In this document: piece after piece, positions 25,248 through 33,121 of the stretch | Layout of the letters: every line of letters begins with the position of its first letter | How positions within the stretch are numbered: position 1 is the stretch's first letter | DNA from: JBMZCV01 sp049613665 | GTDB taxonomy: Bacteria; Bacteroidota; Bacteroidia; Chitinophagales; UBA2359 | Length of the DNA: 41,619 bases | Direction: 5' to 3' | Assembly (NCBI GenBank): GCA_049613665.1 | Contig: JBMZCV010000020.1 | Coordinates: 1 to 41,619, forward strand | Translations under genes and position numbers: made by a program | The notes under the pieces: generated by a model | Seen by the model: the letters and a program-made list of their open reading frames with translations, nothing else | Databases searched by the model: none | What the model was told of the DNA's origin: nothing

Positions 25248-26594
25248 ATGCTTCAAAAATTTATTCAATTTACAACAAAAAACAAGCTTTTACAAAAAAA
25301 CAATAGACTACTATTGGCAATAAGCGGCGGCATCGACTCTATTGTTTTGTGTGATTTGGTGCATCGAGCTGGCTTTGAATTTGGCATTGCTCATTGCAAT
25401 TTTCAACTTCGTGGGCAAGCTGCTATTGATGACGAAAATTTTGTAGCTCAATTGGCTCAAAAATATAATACCTTATATGTTTCAACACGCTTTGATACCG
25501 AAAATTATGCAAAAACCAATAAACTATCTATTCAAGTAGCTGCCAGAAACCTACGGTATGAATGGTTTGAAAAAATGCGAAAACTATATGATTTTACGTT
25601 TATAGCTACTGCACATCATCAAAATGATGTAGTAGAAACCATGATTTACAACTTAACAAAAGGCACAGGAATAGCTGGCTTGCATGGTATCTTGCCAAAA
25701 AATGGCTATATTGTGCGTCCTTTACTATTTACGAACAAGTCGAAAATTGAAAAGTATGCACAAAATCAGCAATTAAATTATAGGGAAGATAGCAGCAATG
25801 CTACTACAAAATATGCACGAAACAAAATACGACATTTAGTTGTTCCACATTTAAAAGAACTAAATCCTAAACTTGAACAGACTTTTGCAGATAATGCTCG
25901 TCGCTTTCACGAAATAGAAACCATTTATCAACAAGGTATTGCCGCTTATCGTCGGCAATTGTTTGAAAACAAAAAGCACGAAACACTTATTTCCATACAA
26001 AAGCTAAAAAAAACAACCGCTCTTCCAAGTATTTTGTATGAGTTGTTGAAGCCATATAAATATAAAGCAGCACAAGTTGAGCAAATCATAGCAGCTTTAG
26101 ATGCCGAGTCTGGCAAAGTGTTTTATTCTTCTAGTCATCAAATTATTAAGGATAGACAGTTTCTTATTTTATCAGAAAAAACAGCCAAAGACAGTAGTTT
26201 TTCTTTGATAGAACATGATTTACACATTTTGGAAAAGAAAAATCAAACGTTTTTTTTCAAAAAAGAAGAAAGAAAAAAAGACTTTATATGCAATACCAAT
26301 AAAAATATCGCTCAAATAGATTTCGACAAATTGGAATTTCCGCTCATGCTTCGCTCTTGGCAAGATGGCGATTATTTTTATCCTTTGGGCATGAATAACA
26401 AAAAAAAGAAACTAAAACGCTACTTCGCTGACCAAAAAATGAGCCTCAATGACAAGAAAAGGGTTTTGATTTTGACAGATAACAAAAAAAGAATAGTTTG
26501 GGTAGTCAATCATAGACTTGATGAGCGTTTTAAAATTACTGAAAAAACACAACAAATATATCACATACAAATTGAACAAAATCATAAACATTAA
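25248..26594 (+). CDS. tilS: tRNA(Ile)-lysidine synthase TilS
   Basis: A 448-residue enzyme that puts lysine on C34 of the tRNA-Ile that reads AUA. The PP-loop is LLAISGGIDSIVLCDL near residue 25, followed by AHCNFQLRG, TAHHQNDVVETMIYNLTKG and YREDSSNATTKYARNKIRH. The C-terminal substrate-binding domain (LRSWQDGDYFYPLGM ... KKLKRYFADQKM) is present. The stop is 4 bp before the ATG of the next gene. Confidence 0.95.
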   Translation: MLQKFIQFTTKNKLLQKNNRLLLAISGGIDSIVLCDLVHRAGFEFGIAHCNFQLRGQAAIDDENFVAQLAQKYNTLYVSTRFDTENYAKTNKLSIQVAARNLRYEWFEKMRKLYDFTFIATAHHQNDVVETMIYNLTKGTGIAGLHGILPKNGYIVRPLLFTNKSKIEKYAQNQQLNYREDSSNATTKYARNKIRHLVVPHLKELNPKLEQTFADNARRFHEIETIYQQGIAAYRRQLFENKKHETLISIQKLKKTTALPSILYELLKPYKYKAAQVEQIIAALDAESGKVFYSSSHQIIKDRQFLILSEKTAKDSSFSLIEHDLHILEKKNQTFFFKKEERKKDFICNTNKNIAQIDFDKLEFPLMLRSWQDGDYFYPLGMNNKKKKLKRYFADQKMSLNDKKRVLILTDNKKRIVWVVNHRLDERFKITEKTQQIYHIQIEQNHKH

Positions 26595-26598
26595 TTTT

Positions 26599-27696
26599 AT
26601 GTTATTAAACTCAGCAACAAGTATTGAAAATATAAATGAACTCGTGCCGCAAACCGTTTGTTGGCAAAGCCCTTCGAATATTGCTTTGGTAAAATATTGG
26701 GGCAAATTTGGTGAACAATATCCTTGCAATCCCTCTATTAGCTTTACCCTAAAAAATGCTTTTACAGAAACAAGTTTGTCTTATCGTGCCAAAACAGCAA
26801 GCGAAATGCAAAAAAGCATCAGCTTAAACTTCAGCTTTGAAGGCAAAAAAAATGATTTATTTGCTAAGAAAATCGTTGCTTTTTTTGAAAAAATAACACC
26901 TATATTTCCATTTATCAAGCAATTACACTTTGCGATAAGTTCTAATAACTCTTTTCCTCATTCTTCAGGCATTGCCTCTTCTGCTTCGAGTATGAGTGCT
27001 TTGGCGTTATGTTTATGTGATGTAGAAAATCAATTATTCAAAACTTTGCAAAACAAAGTTTTTTTTATTCAAAAGGCTTCTTATATCGCTCGTTTGGGTT
27101 CGGGAAGTGCTTCTCGCTCTGTCTATCCCAAAATGGCTTTGTGGGGAAAACTAGAAACATTAGAGCAAAGCACCAATGATTATGCTATTGTTTTTAATAA
27201 TTATCACAATGTTTTTAAAGATTTTCAAGATACTATTTTAATAGTGAGCAAAGCAGAAAAAAAAGTATCTAGCCGAGCAGGACATGCACTCATGAATGAC
27301 AATCCTTATGCCGAAACTCGGTATAAGCAAGCCAGCCAACATTTGCAAACTTTGCTAGAGGCTTTGAGCAAAGGCGACCTAGATGTTTTTATACAAATCG
27401 TTGAGAATGAGGCACTTATACTTCATGCTTTAATGATGTGTTCTACGCCTTCTTTTATTTTAATGCAGCCAAATACGCTTACGATTATACAAAAAATTCG
27501 TGCTTTTCGTGCCGAAACAAAATTGCCAATTTGCTTCACTTTAGATGCTGGGCCAAATGTTCATGTGCTTTATCCAAAAAATATTGCTGATAAAGCAATG
27601 CTTTTTATCAAAAACGAGCTTGCCCAATACTGCGAAAATGCTTATATTATTGAAGATGAAGTAGGAAATGGTGCTGAAAAAATGGTTAATCAGTAA
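26599..27696 (+). CDS. mvaD: Diphosphomevalonate decarboxylase
   Basis: A 365-residue GHMP-fold enzyme converting mevalonate 5-diphosphate to isopentenyl diphosphate. Motifs: SPSNIALVKYWGKFGEQYPCNPSISFTL, SSGIASSASSMSALALCL (ATP loop), LGSGSASRSVYPKMALWG and FTLDAGPNVHVLYP with the catalytic aspartate. The frame is open upstream into tilS, but the ATG at 26599, 4 bp after tilS, gives a normal N-terminus. Confidence 0.94.
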   Translation: MLLNSATSIENINELVPQTVCWQSPSNIALVKYWGKFGEQYPCNPSISFTLKNAFTETSLSYRAKTASEMQKSISLNFSFEGKKNDLFAKKIVAFFEKITPIFPFIKQLHFAISSNNSFPHSSGIASSASSMSALALCLCDVENQLFKTLQNKVFFIQKASYIARLGSGSASRSVYPKMALWGKLETLEQSTNDYAIVFNNYHNVFKDFQDTILIVSKAEKKVSSRAGHALMNDNPYAETRYKQASQHLQTLLEALSKGDLDVFIQIVENEALILHALMMCSTPSFILMQPNTLTIIQKIRAFRAETKLPICFTLDAGPNVHVLYPKNIADKAMLFIKNELAQYCENAYIIEDEVGNGAEKMVNQ

Positions 27697-27747
27697 AACT
27701 GACTACATTGTAAAGTAAGTTTTTCAAGATTAAAAAATGTTATTCAT

Positions 27748-27786
27748 TTGTTGAGACGTGATAGATTTTAAAAACCTGTCACGTCT
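27748..27786. repeat. Palindrome related to the window-end repeats
   Basis: TTGTTGAGACGTGATAG, then TTTTAAAAACCTGTCACGTCT. The pattern TTGTTGAGAC(C/G)TGACAGG matches 41436-41472, with G for C in two paired positions. Confidence 0.55.
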
Positions 27787-27826
27787 AAGCTCATTTCTTC
27801 TTTATTAGTAAAAAAATCAAGATTTT

Positions 27827-28783
27827 ATGTTTGCTTCTTTTTCCTCAAAAATACTTTTGTTTGGCGAATATAGCATAGTCGCTGGTGGTAAAGCTTTGGC
27901 TATTCCTTATTCAAAATATCAAGGCCATTTTGCTTTTGCTGATGCAATACTAAAGCAAGAAGAAACAATAAAAAAATCACAAGAGGTCTTGCAAAAGCTT
28001 CAACTATACATCGCAAATCTTGCACAAAAAAACCAACTTTTATGTGTTTTTGATACCCAAAAAATGGCTCTTGATTTGGCAAAAGATTTGTACTTTCATT
28101 CCAATATTCCACAAGGCTATGGTTTAGGAAGTTCTGGAGCTTTGATAGCAGCTTTATATGAAAATTATGTGTCAAAAAAAATCATTCTAACAAAAAATGA
28201 AACCGCAATTGAGAGTAGTTTAAAATGTATGAAATTGAAGCAGATTTTTGCTCAAATAGAAAACTTTTTTCACGGACAAAGTTCTGGTATTGACCCTTTG
28301 ATTTGTTACTTGAATAAAGCAGTTATTATTGAAGGCAAAAAAAGGATAAAAACCATAGAATTGCCTCATTTTGAAGCTCATACAAATACTTATTTTTTCT
28401 TATTAAATACGAACAAAACACGCCAAACGAGTCCTTTGGTTCATTGGTTTTTAGAGCAGCTAAAAGATGAAACATATAAATTAATGTGTGAGCAAAAGTT
28501 GGTGGAAATAAACGAAAATTGCATTCAACATTTCTTGCACAAAGAAAATGATTTTTTGTTAGAAAACATGAAGCAGCTGTCAGCTTTACAATTTCAGCAT
28601 TTTAGAAAAATGATACCTGATTTTTTATTGGAAAAATGGAAAAGTGGATTAGAAAATGAAGATTATTTTTTGAAAATATGTGGTGCTGGTGGTGGCGGTT
28701 TTATGCTTGGCATCACAAAAAATATTGCACAAACAAAAAAAATATTTGAGGCTAAAAATTTGCAAATCGTGTTTCAGTTTTAG
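27827..28783 (+). CDS. mvk: Mevalonate kinase (GHMP kinase)
   Basis: A 318-residue kinase. N-terminal SSKILLFGEYSIVAGGKALAIP, ATP loop PQGYGLGSSGALIAAL, HGQSSGIDPLICYL with the catalytic aspartate, and KICGAGGGGFMLGI near the C-terminus. The GEYSIV start and HGQSSGIDP motif fit mevalonate kinase; with the adjacent mvaD this is the likely role, although phosphomevalonate kinase cannot be fully excluded by eye. A 130-bp gap with a palindrome separates it from mvaD. Confidence 0.85.
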   Translation: MFASFSSKILLFGEYSIVAGGKALAIPYSKYQGHFAFADAILKQEETIKKSQEVLQKLQLYIANLAQKNQLLCVFDTQKMALDLAKDLYFHSNIPQGYGLGSSGALIAALYENYVSKKIILTKNETAIESSLKCMKLKQIFAQIENFFHGQSSGIDPLICYLNKAVIIEGKKRIKTIELPHFEAHTNTYFFLLNTNKTRQTSPLVHWFLEQLKDETYKLMCEQKLVEINENCIQHFLHKENDFLLENMKQLSALQFQHFRKMIPDFLLEKWKSGLENEDYFLKICGAGGGGFMLGITKNIAQTKKIFEAKNLQIVFQF

Positions 28784-28926
28784 TAGAGTTCAAAAATGCT
28801 TTTTTCTTAAAAAAGGTAACTATTTATGCAATAAAAACCTTTTTTGTGCGATATGTTTATAAACTTTCTGCGTCTAAAAAGCGAAAGTATTCTACACATT
28901 CATTACTAAAACTATTTATTCTAAAA

Positions 28927-29310
28927 ATGAATAACAACACACTAATTTATCTTATTGCTATTTTATGTTCTTTCTCTATTGCTTGCAACTCAAATGCAGA
29001 AAAAACAGAAGTAAAACAAAACACTAATCAACAAGTAAAAGCAACCGAAAGCCAGCAAAAAACAGGCGTTTCGAAAGCCGAAAAAGGTATCACAGTCGTT
29101 TTGCCTGATGGTTGGAAAGAGTCGGAAATGGATTTTCAACAAAGCTATTGCGAGTCGATGATGGCGAACTTAGAAAATTTCAATGGCACAAAATTTTGCC
29201 AATGTTTTTTGGGCAGAATCCAATATTACTACAAGCCTATTCATGCTAGAGAAGCCTACGAAGACCAGAAAAAATGGAATGAAGAATGTTATGGTTTGGC
29301 TCAAGAATAA
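28927..29310 (+). CDS. Small hypothetical lipoprotein
   Basis: A 127-residue protein. The ATG at 28927 starts a short lipoprotein signal peptide ending in the lipobox FSIAC (Cys19-20). After a glutamine/lysine linker comes a small cysteine-containing domain (SYCESMMANLENFNGTKFCQCFLGRIQYYYKP). Many Bacteroidota carry small lipoproteins of this CxC type with unknown function. An inverted repeat follows at 29342-29403. Confidence 0.7.
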   Translation: MNNNTLIYLIAILCSFSIACNSNAEKTEVKQNTNQQVKATESQQKTGVSKAEKGITVVLPDGWKESEMDFQQSYCESMMANLENFNGTKFCQCFLGRIQYYYKPIHAREAYEDQKKWNEECYGLAQE

Positions 29311-29341
29311 GTTTTTTAAACTCAAAAGGCTCAGGCGTACT

Positions 29342-29403
29342 ATTTTTTCTAGGCAAAAGAAAATGAGATTTGTGAATTTCAGTCTCTTTTTTGATGAAAA
29401 ATA
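29342..29403. terminator. Palindrome after the lipoprotein, shared core with the UPF0158 insertion
   Basis: TACTATTTTTTCTAGGC ... GATGAAAAATAGTA forms a long stem. The same TACTATTTTTT(C/T)TAGGC start and GAAAAATAGTAT end occur at 13979-14050. It may act as a terminator or be a relic of the same element family. Confidence 0.45.
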
Positions 29404-29467
29404 GTATCTCTCACTTTCTAAAAGTATTTACTTTGTTATAAAGTTTTTTAGTTACAAATTACATTTT

Positions 29468-29500
29468 TTGCACTATTTTAATAAATATTTCCGTACCTTG
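29468..29500 (+). promoter_or_regulatory. Promoter of the SlyD-type gene
   Basis: TTG at 29468-29470, 23 bp, then TACCTTG at 29494-29500, about 87 bp before the ATG. Confidence 0.5.
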
Positions 29501-29587
29501 CAAAACTTTATAACAAAAGCTTTCTTTTTTGAAAGCGAGATGAGTTTAAACCTCATTTTTTTTATTTTTATTTATAAATAACATACC

Positions 29588-30100
29588 ATGTTAATTGATA
29601 ATAAAACCGTTGTTTCAGTAACTTATCAGCTACATGAAAGCGACGCTAACGGACAACTTGTTGAAAAAGTAGAAGCTACAAAGCCTTTTACTTTCCTTTT
29701 TGGTGCAGGACAATTGTTGGCCAAATTTGAAGACAATTTGCGAAATTTAGGCGTAGATGCTACCTTTGCTTTCGGCATCAAAAGTGCAGAAGCTTATGGC
29801 GAAAAAGACCCAAATGCAGTTGTAGATTTGCCTTTAGATGTATTTGTTGTAGATGGTAAAGTAGCGACTGATTTTCTAAAATTGGGACAAGTTGTGCCAA
29901 TGCGAGATTCTAACGGAAATATGTTGCAAGGAACTGTACTTGCTGTTGATGATAAAGGCGTAAAAATGGACTTCAATCACCCAATGGCTGGCGTTGATTT
30001 GTATTTTACAGGCAAAGTTTTGGAAGTTCGTGCAGCTACTGATACAGAAGTAGAACATGGTCATGTACATGGGCCAGGTGGACATCATCATAACCACTAA
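29588..30100 (+). CDS. slyD: SlyD-type FKBP peptidyl-prolyl isomerase
   Basis: A 170-residue soluble folding catalyst. The FKBP halves flank an inserted chaperone (IF) domain: VSVTYQLHESDANGQLVE and TFLFGAGQLLAKFEDNLRNL, then the IF segment VVDLPLDVFVVDGKV ... LGQVVPMRDSNGN, then VKMDFNHPMAGVDLYFTGKVLEVR. The C-terminus is a short histidine-rich tail (HGHVHGPGGHHHNH), as in SlyD, which can bind nickel. The tail is much shorter than in E. coli. Confidence 0.93.
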   Translation: MLIDNKTVVSVTYQLHESDANGQLVEKVEATKPFTFLFGAGQLLAKFEDNLRNLGVDATFAFGIKSAEAYGEKDPNAVVDLPLDVFVVDGKVATDFLKLGQVVPMRDSNGNMLQGTVLAVDDKGVKMDFNHPMAGVDLYFTGKVLEVRAATDTEVEHGHVHGPGGHHHNH

Positions 30101-30182
30101 AACAGCTCTTGTAGAAAATGCAATCGATAATAATCGAAAGCTTTCGATTCAGTCGCAAGCATTCATTCATAAAACGAAATTT

Positions 30183-30214
30183 GTTGCTAATACATTGATA
30201 ATCAGCGTTTTAGC
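30183..30214 (+). repeat. Central palindrome of the dispersed repeat family
   Basis: GTTGCTAATACATTGATA / ATCAGCGTTTTAGC, matching the middle of the 8288 and 14319 copies. A possible matching end (AAGTAGTTAGTC) lies at 30306-30317. Confidence 0.55.
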
Positions 30215-30260
30215 TTCTTAATTTGGCATTTTATTTTTTGTTGTTTGAGCAAAAAATAAC

Positions 30261-30299
30261 AAAAAGACCTTCTTCATAAAATTTGAAGAAGGTCTTTTT
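30261..30299. terminator. Bidirectional terminator between slyD and GGGP synthase
   Basis: A perfect 15-bp stem AAAAAGACCTTCTTC / GAAGAAGGTCTTTTT with a 9-nt loop lies between convergent genes, with A runs on one side and T runs on the other. Confidence 0.9.
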
Positions 30300-30362
30300 A
30301 GTTTCTAAGTAGTTAGTCAAAAATAATATGACATTTCGTTGAAAATAAGTGGCACACACTAA

Positions 30363-31124
30363 TTATTCATTCAAAGCATGAATAGCCTGAGCCATTTCAA
30401 AAACAAGCTCTGGTTGATGTTCAATAGCATTTCCTACCACAATAATATCAGCACCAGACCGACAACTTTCAACCGCTTGTTTGGCAGTTCGAATACCACC
30501 ACCTACAATCAAAGGCACATCAATATATTGTCGCACTTGTCGAATCATGTCGCTCGAAACAGGCATTTTCGCACCACTACCACAATCGAGATAAATCAAC
30601 TTTAATCCTAGCATTTGGCCAGCCAAAGCCGTACACACAGCAATTTGCGGTTTATCGGCAGGAATCGGTGTGCTATTGCTGATATACGAGGCAGTTGTTG
30701 GACGACCGCCATCAATGAGCATATAGCCTGTTGACAAAATTTCGAGACTCGATTGGTGCAAAATAGGAGCGGCTACTACTTGTTGTCCAATCAACAAATC
30801 GGCATTGCGGCCAGAAATGAGCGACAAAAATAGCAAAGCATCGGCTTTTTCGCTAATCTGAAAAATGCTACCAGGAAATAATATAACAGGAATTTCACAC
30901 AAAGTTTTGATGTGCAAAATGAAGTCATCTATTTTGTTATTCATCAAAAGGCTGCCACCAATAAAAAAATAATCGGTTTGGGCTGCAATAGCATTTTCAA
31001 CGATATGAATAATTTGTTTTTTTTGCAGCTTATCAGGGTCAATCAAAACCGCTAGTTTTTTGCGTTTGGCAGTTTTTTCTTCCAATAAGCTTTGATAGAT
31101 ATATTGTTGTTTGTTGTTGTTCAT
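30363..31124 (-). CDS. Geranylgeranylglyceryl phosphate synthase (bacterial group II)
   Basis: A 253-residue TIM-barrel enzyme that joins glycerol 1-phosphate and a polyprenyl diphosphate by an ether bond. Motifs: LAVLIDPDK, FFIGGSLLM, PVILFPGS, STGYMLIDGGRPT, IYLDCGSGAKMPV, PLIVGGGIR and GADIIVVGNAIE. In Archaea this begins membrane lipid synthesis; several Bacteroidota enzymes have been shown active, but the physiological product is unclear. A TAATTTTG promoter element lies at 31190-31197, with a repeat copy in the leader. Confidence 0.92.
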   Translation of the reverse strand: MNNNKQQYIYQSLLEEKTAKRKKLAVLIDPDKLQKKQIIHIVENAIAAQTDYFFIGGSLLMNNKIDDFILHIKTLCEIPVILFPGSIFQISEKADALLFLSLISGRNADLLIGQQVVAAPILHQSSLEILSTGYMLIDGGRPTTASYISNSTPIPADKPQIAVCTALAGQMLGLKLIYLDCGSGAKMPVSSDMIRQVRQYIDVPLIVGGGIRTAKQAVESCRSGADIIVVGNAIEHQPELVFEMAQAIHALNE

Positions 31125-31151
31125 TTAGCCAAAAAAAGAGATGAGAGAAAC

Positions 31152-31180
31152 AATAAGTGCCAAGCACTATTTAAATTATG
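31152..31180 (+). repeat. Left-end fragment of the dispersed repeat
   Basis: AATAAGTGCCAAGCACTATTTAA matches the left end of the family closely; the rest is absent. It lies in the presumed 5' leader of the GGGP synthase gene. Confidence 0.55.
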
Positions 31181-31189
31181 ATTGTGTGG

Positions 31190-31197
31190 CAAAATTA
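31190..31197 (-). promoter_or_regulatory. -7 element for GGGP synthase
   Basis: Exact TAATTTTG on the minus strand, about 66 bp before the ATG. No well-placed TTG. Confidence 0.35.
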
Positions 31198-31330
31198 CGC
31201 TTTTTTTAGGCAAAAAGTAAGCTTTTGAGAAATTCTAAGAAGGAAGCGATAATGGATTGTAAAAGAGCATTTGATTTTCTTATTTTTTCTAGTTAAATAT
31301 TTTTTTTGAAAAACAAATTCTAAAAAACTG

Positions 31331-32125
31331 CTAAGACAATACAAACTTTATTTCTTTCAAATCAAAGACATAACATATAGGTTTTTTATTTTTATCTAGC
31401 TCATATTTGCTTTCTAACATTAGTTTTCCTACTGCCGTAGTGCCTATAATTTTTGCAAAAATGACTTTTCCATTTTTTGGTATTTCATAAAAAGCATATT
31501 CTTCAAAACGATATAAAACGGCTTCATATTCCATTTTAATAGCTCTAAAATGTTCATTTTTTAATCTAAGATATTGCTTTTCTATTTCATGACACAGCTT
31601 TTCAATTAAATCTATCACCTCGAAAACTTGCCCTGTTTCAAGTTGCAAAGAACTCGGATTCGCTATATTTTCAGGAAAATTTATTTGATTAACATTTAGC
31701 CCAATACCAATAACAGAACTACCTAAATATTGTCCAGTAATGCTATTTTCTATCAAAATGCCACCAATTTTTTTATCGCTAATATAAATGTCATTTGGCC
31801 ATTTCAACGAAACTTTATCGCCTACAATTTGTTTTGTAAAATGATAAGTACCCAAAGCTACTGCCCTGCTCAATTCAAATTGCTGCATGGCACGCAAAAA
31901 TTTTGGAAACAAAATAATACTTATCGTTATATTGTTATTGGCTTCACTATGCCAAGCATTTTGTTGTTGTCCACGTCCATTAGTTTGTGCAATGGTGTGA
32001 ACAACTGAACCTTCAACTACCTTTTGGCGTTTAATCAAATTGACAGCATAAGTATTGGTAGAAGGCAAATTATCGAAGCTATAAAAAACCTTTCCAATAA
32101 AAAGTGTGTTATTTAAAATATACAA
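31331..32125 (-). CDS. birA: Biotin--[acetyl-CoA-carboxylase] ligase
   Basis: About 264 residues, without the N-terminal DNA-binding domain of E. coli BirA. Motifs: LPSTNTYAVNLI, VVEGSVVHTIAQTNGRGQQQNAWHSEANNNITISIIL (biotin/ATP loop, GRGQ in place of GRGRxxR), LKWPNDIYISDKKIGGILIEN and VIGIGLNVNQ. No ATG stands near the expected N-terminus. A TTG at 32125 before YILNNTLFIGKVFY is the best start; the longer frame to 32224 runs through an intergenic repeat. It is divergent from rsfS-ftsH. Confidence 0.85.
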   Translation of the reverse strand: MYILNNTLFIGKVFYSFDNLPSTNTYAVNLIKRQKVVEGSVVHTIAQTNGRGQQQNAWHSEANNNITISIILFPKFLRAMQQFELSRAVALGTYHFTKQIVGDKVSLKWPNDIYISDKKIGGILIENSITGQYLGSSVIGIGLNVNQINFPENIANPSSLQLETGQVFEVIDLIEKLCHEIEKQYLRLKNEHFRAIKMEYEAVLYRFEEYAFYEIPKNGKVIFAKIIGTTAVGKLMLESKYELDKNKKPICYVFDLKEIKFVLS

Positions 32126-32186
32126 GATTATTTTTGTATTTTTGAGGTTTAGTGAAATATTAGAAATTAATTGCTCAATTATGAAA

Positions 32187-32245
32187 GCTAATATATTGAT
32201 TCTCAATGTGTTAGCACAAACCAATCATATAATTTAATAGTGCTT
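32187..32245 (-). repeat. Dispersed repeat, left half
   Basis: On the minus strand AAGCACTATTAAATT, then TTTGTGCTAACACATTGA / GAATCAATATATTAGC. It matches the left end and central palindrome of the 8288 copy and overlaps the extended birA frame, which argues against that extension. Confidence 0.6.
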
Positions 32246-32397
32246 CATAGCAACTATTCTACAATATAAAATCTGGGCTATAAAAAGTTTTTTTTTCATT
32301 CAGACTGCACTTTTTTTCACTAGAAAATGGTGCTATCAAATTCAAAAACAGTTTTGTTTAAATAAAAAAACACTTTTTTATCTCAAAAGCCAAACAC

Positions 32398-32495
32398 TAA
32401 ATTAATATAATCTGTTTGGGTCGCTAATTTGCAAATGAATATGTTAGCTTCCACAAATTGGTCATTTATTTTTACTGTTTGACTAAATAGTTACG
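32398..32495 (+). repeat. Dispersed repeat, diverged copy upstream of rsfS
   Basis: GGTCGCTAATTTGCAAATGA / ATATGTTAGCTTCCACAA, then TTTGACTAAATAGTTAC at the right end. The GTTAGCTTCCACAA stretch is shared with 38196-38214. Confidence 0.45.
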
Positions 32496-32514
32496 CTTAA
32501 TAAAAAAACGACAC

Positions 32515-32904
32515 TTGGAAACTAAAACATTGGAAAAAATAGATACAAACACAAAAGTATTGCTAGAAACCATTATTGATAGCATCTTAGAGAAAAAAGG
32601 TCATCAAATTGTTAGCTTAGATTTGCGAACAGTAGAAGGTGCTATCACAAGCTTTTTAGTTATTTGTGAGGGAAACTCTACAACACAAGTAAGAGCAATC
32701 GCTGACTATGTAGAGTATAACGTTAAACAACTTTTAGGAGAATATCCACTTTCTAAAGAAGGCTTTACGAGCCTTGATTGGGTATTGGTAGATTATGTTC
32801 ATATTGTGGTTCATGTTTTTTTGAAAGACAAAAGAGACTTTTATCAGCTTGAAGAACTTTGGGGCGATGCTGATTCTACTACACATTATAGCGAAGACGC
32901 ATAA
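32515..32904 (+). CDS. rsfS: Ribosomal silencing factor RsfS
   Basis: A 129-residue protein that binds uL14 on the large subunit and blocks subunit joining in starvation. Motifs: DIRTVEGAITSFLVICEGNST-like segment (DLRTVEGAITSFLVICEG), QVRAIADYVEYN, GFTSLDWVLVDYVHIVVHVF and the YQLEELWGDA end. There is no ATG in frame; a stop lies 27 bp upstream of the TTG at 32515, which is the likely start. It sits upstream of ftsH, an order I recall as common in Bacteroidota. Confidence 0.93.
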   Translation: METKTLEKIDTNTKVLLETIIDSILEKKGHQIVSLDLRTVEGAITSFLVICEGNSTTQVRAIADYVEYNVKQLLGEYPLSKEGFTSLDWVLVDYVHIVVHVFLKDKRDFYQLEELWGDADSTTHYSEDA

Positions 32905-33024
32905 TATAATTTAAACAGCCTTTAAGAGTTAGGCAAGTTACAAACTTACTTTGTAATGCCCAAATTGTCTCAACTAATATTGTCATATTGCTAAAAAAAA
33001 ATATCTTTTTAATAAAAAAGATGC

Positions 33025-33032
33025 TATTTTTG
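33025..33032 (+). promoter_or_regulatory. Candidate -7 element for ftsH
   Basis: Exact TATTTTTG, about 90 bp before the ATG. No TTG at the right distance. Confidence 0.3.
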
Positions 33033-33121
33033 AACCTTATGACTTTGCCAATCATTATCATAGCAACAAAACAAAAATACATTATTTACTAGCCTCAATA
33101 TATTTTAAGAAGCAATAGGTT

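Noticed and set aside
32126..32224. N-terminal extension of birA
   Set aside because: It runs through a dispersed repeat, begins with a non-ATG codon and does not match the family N-terminus.
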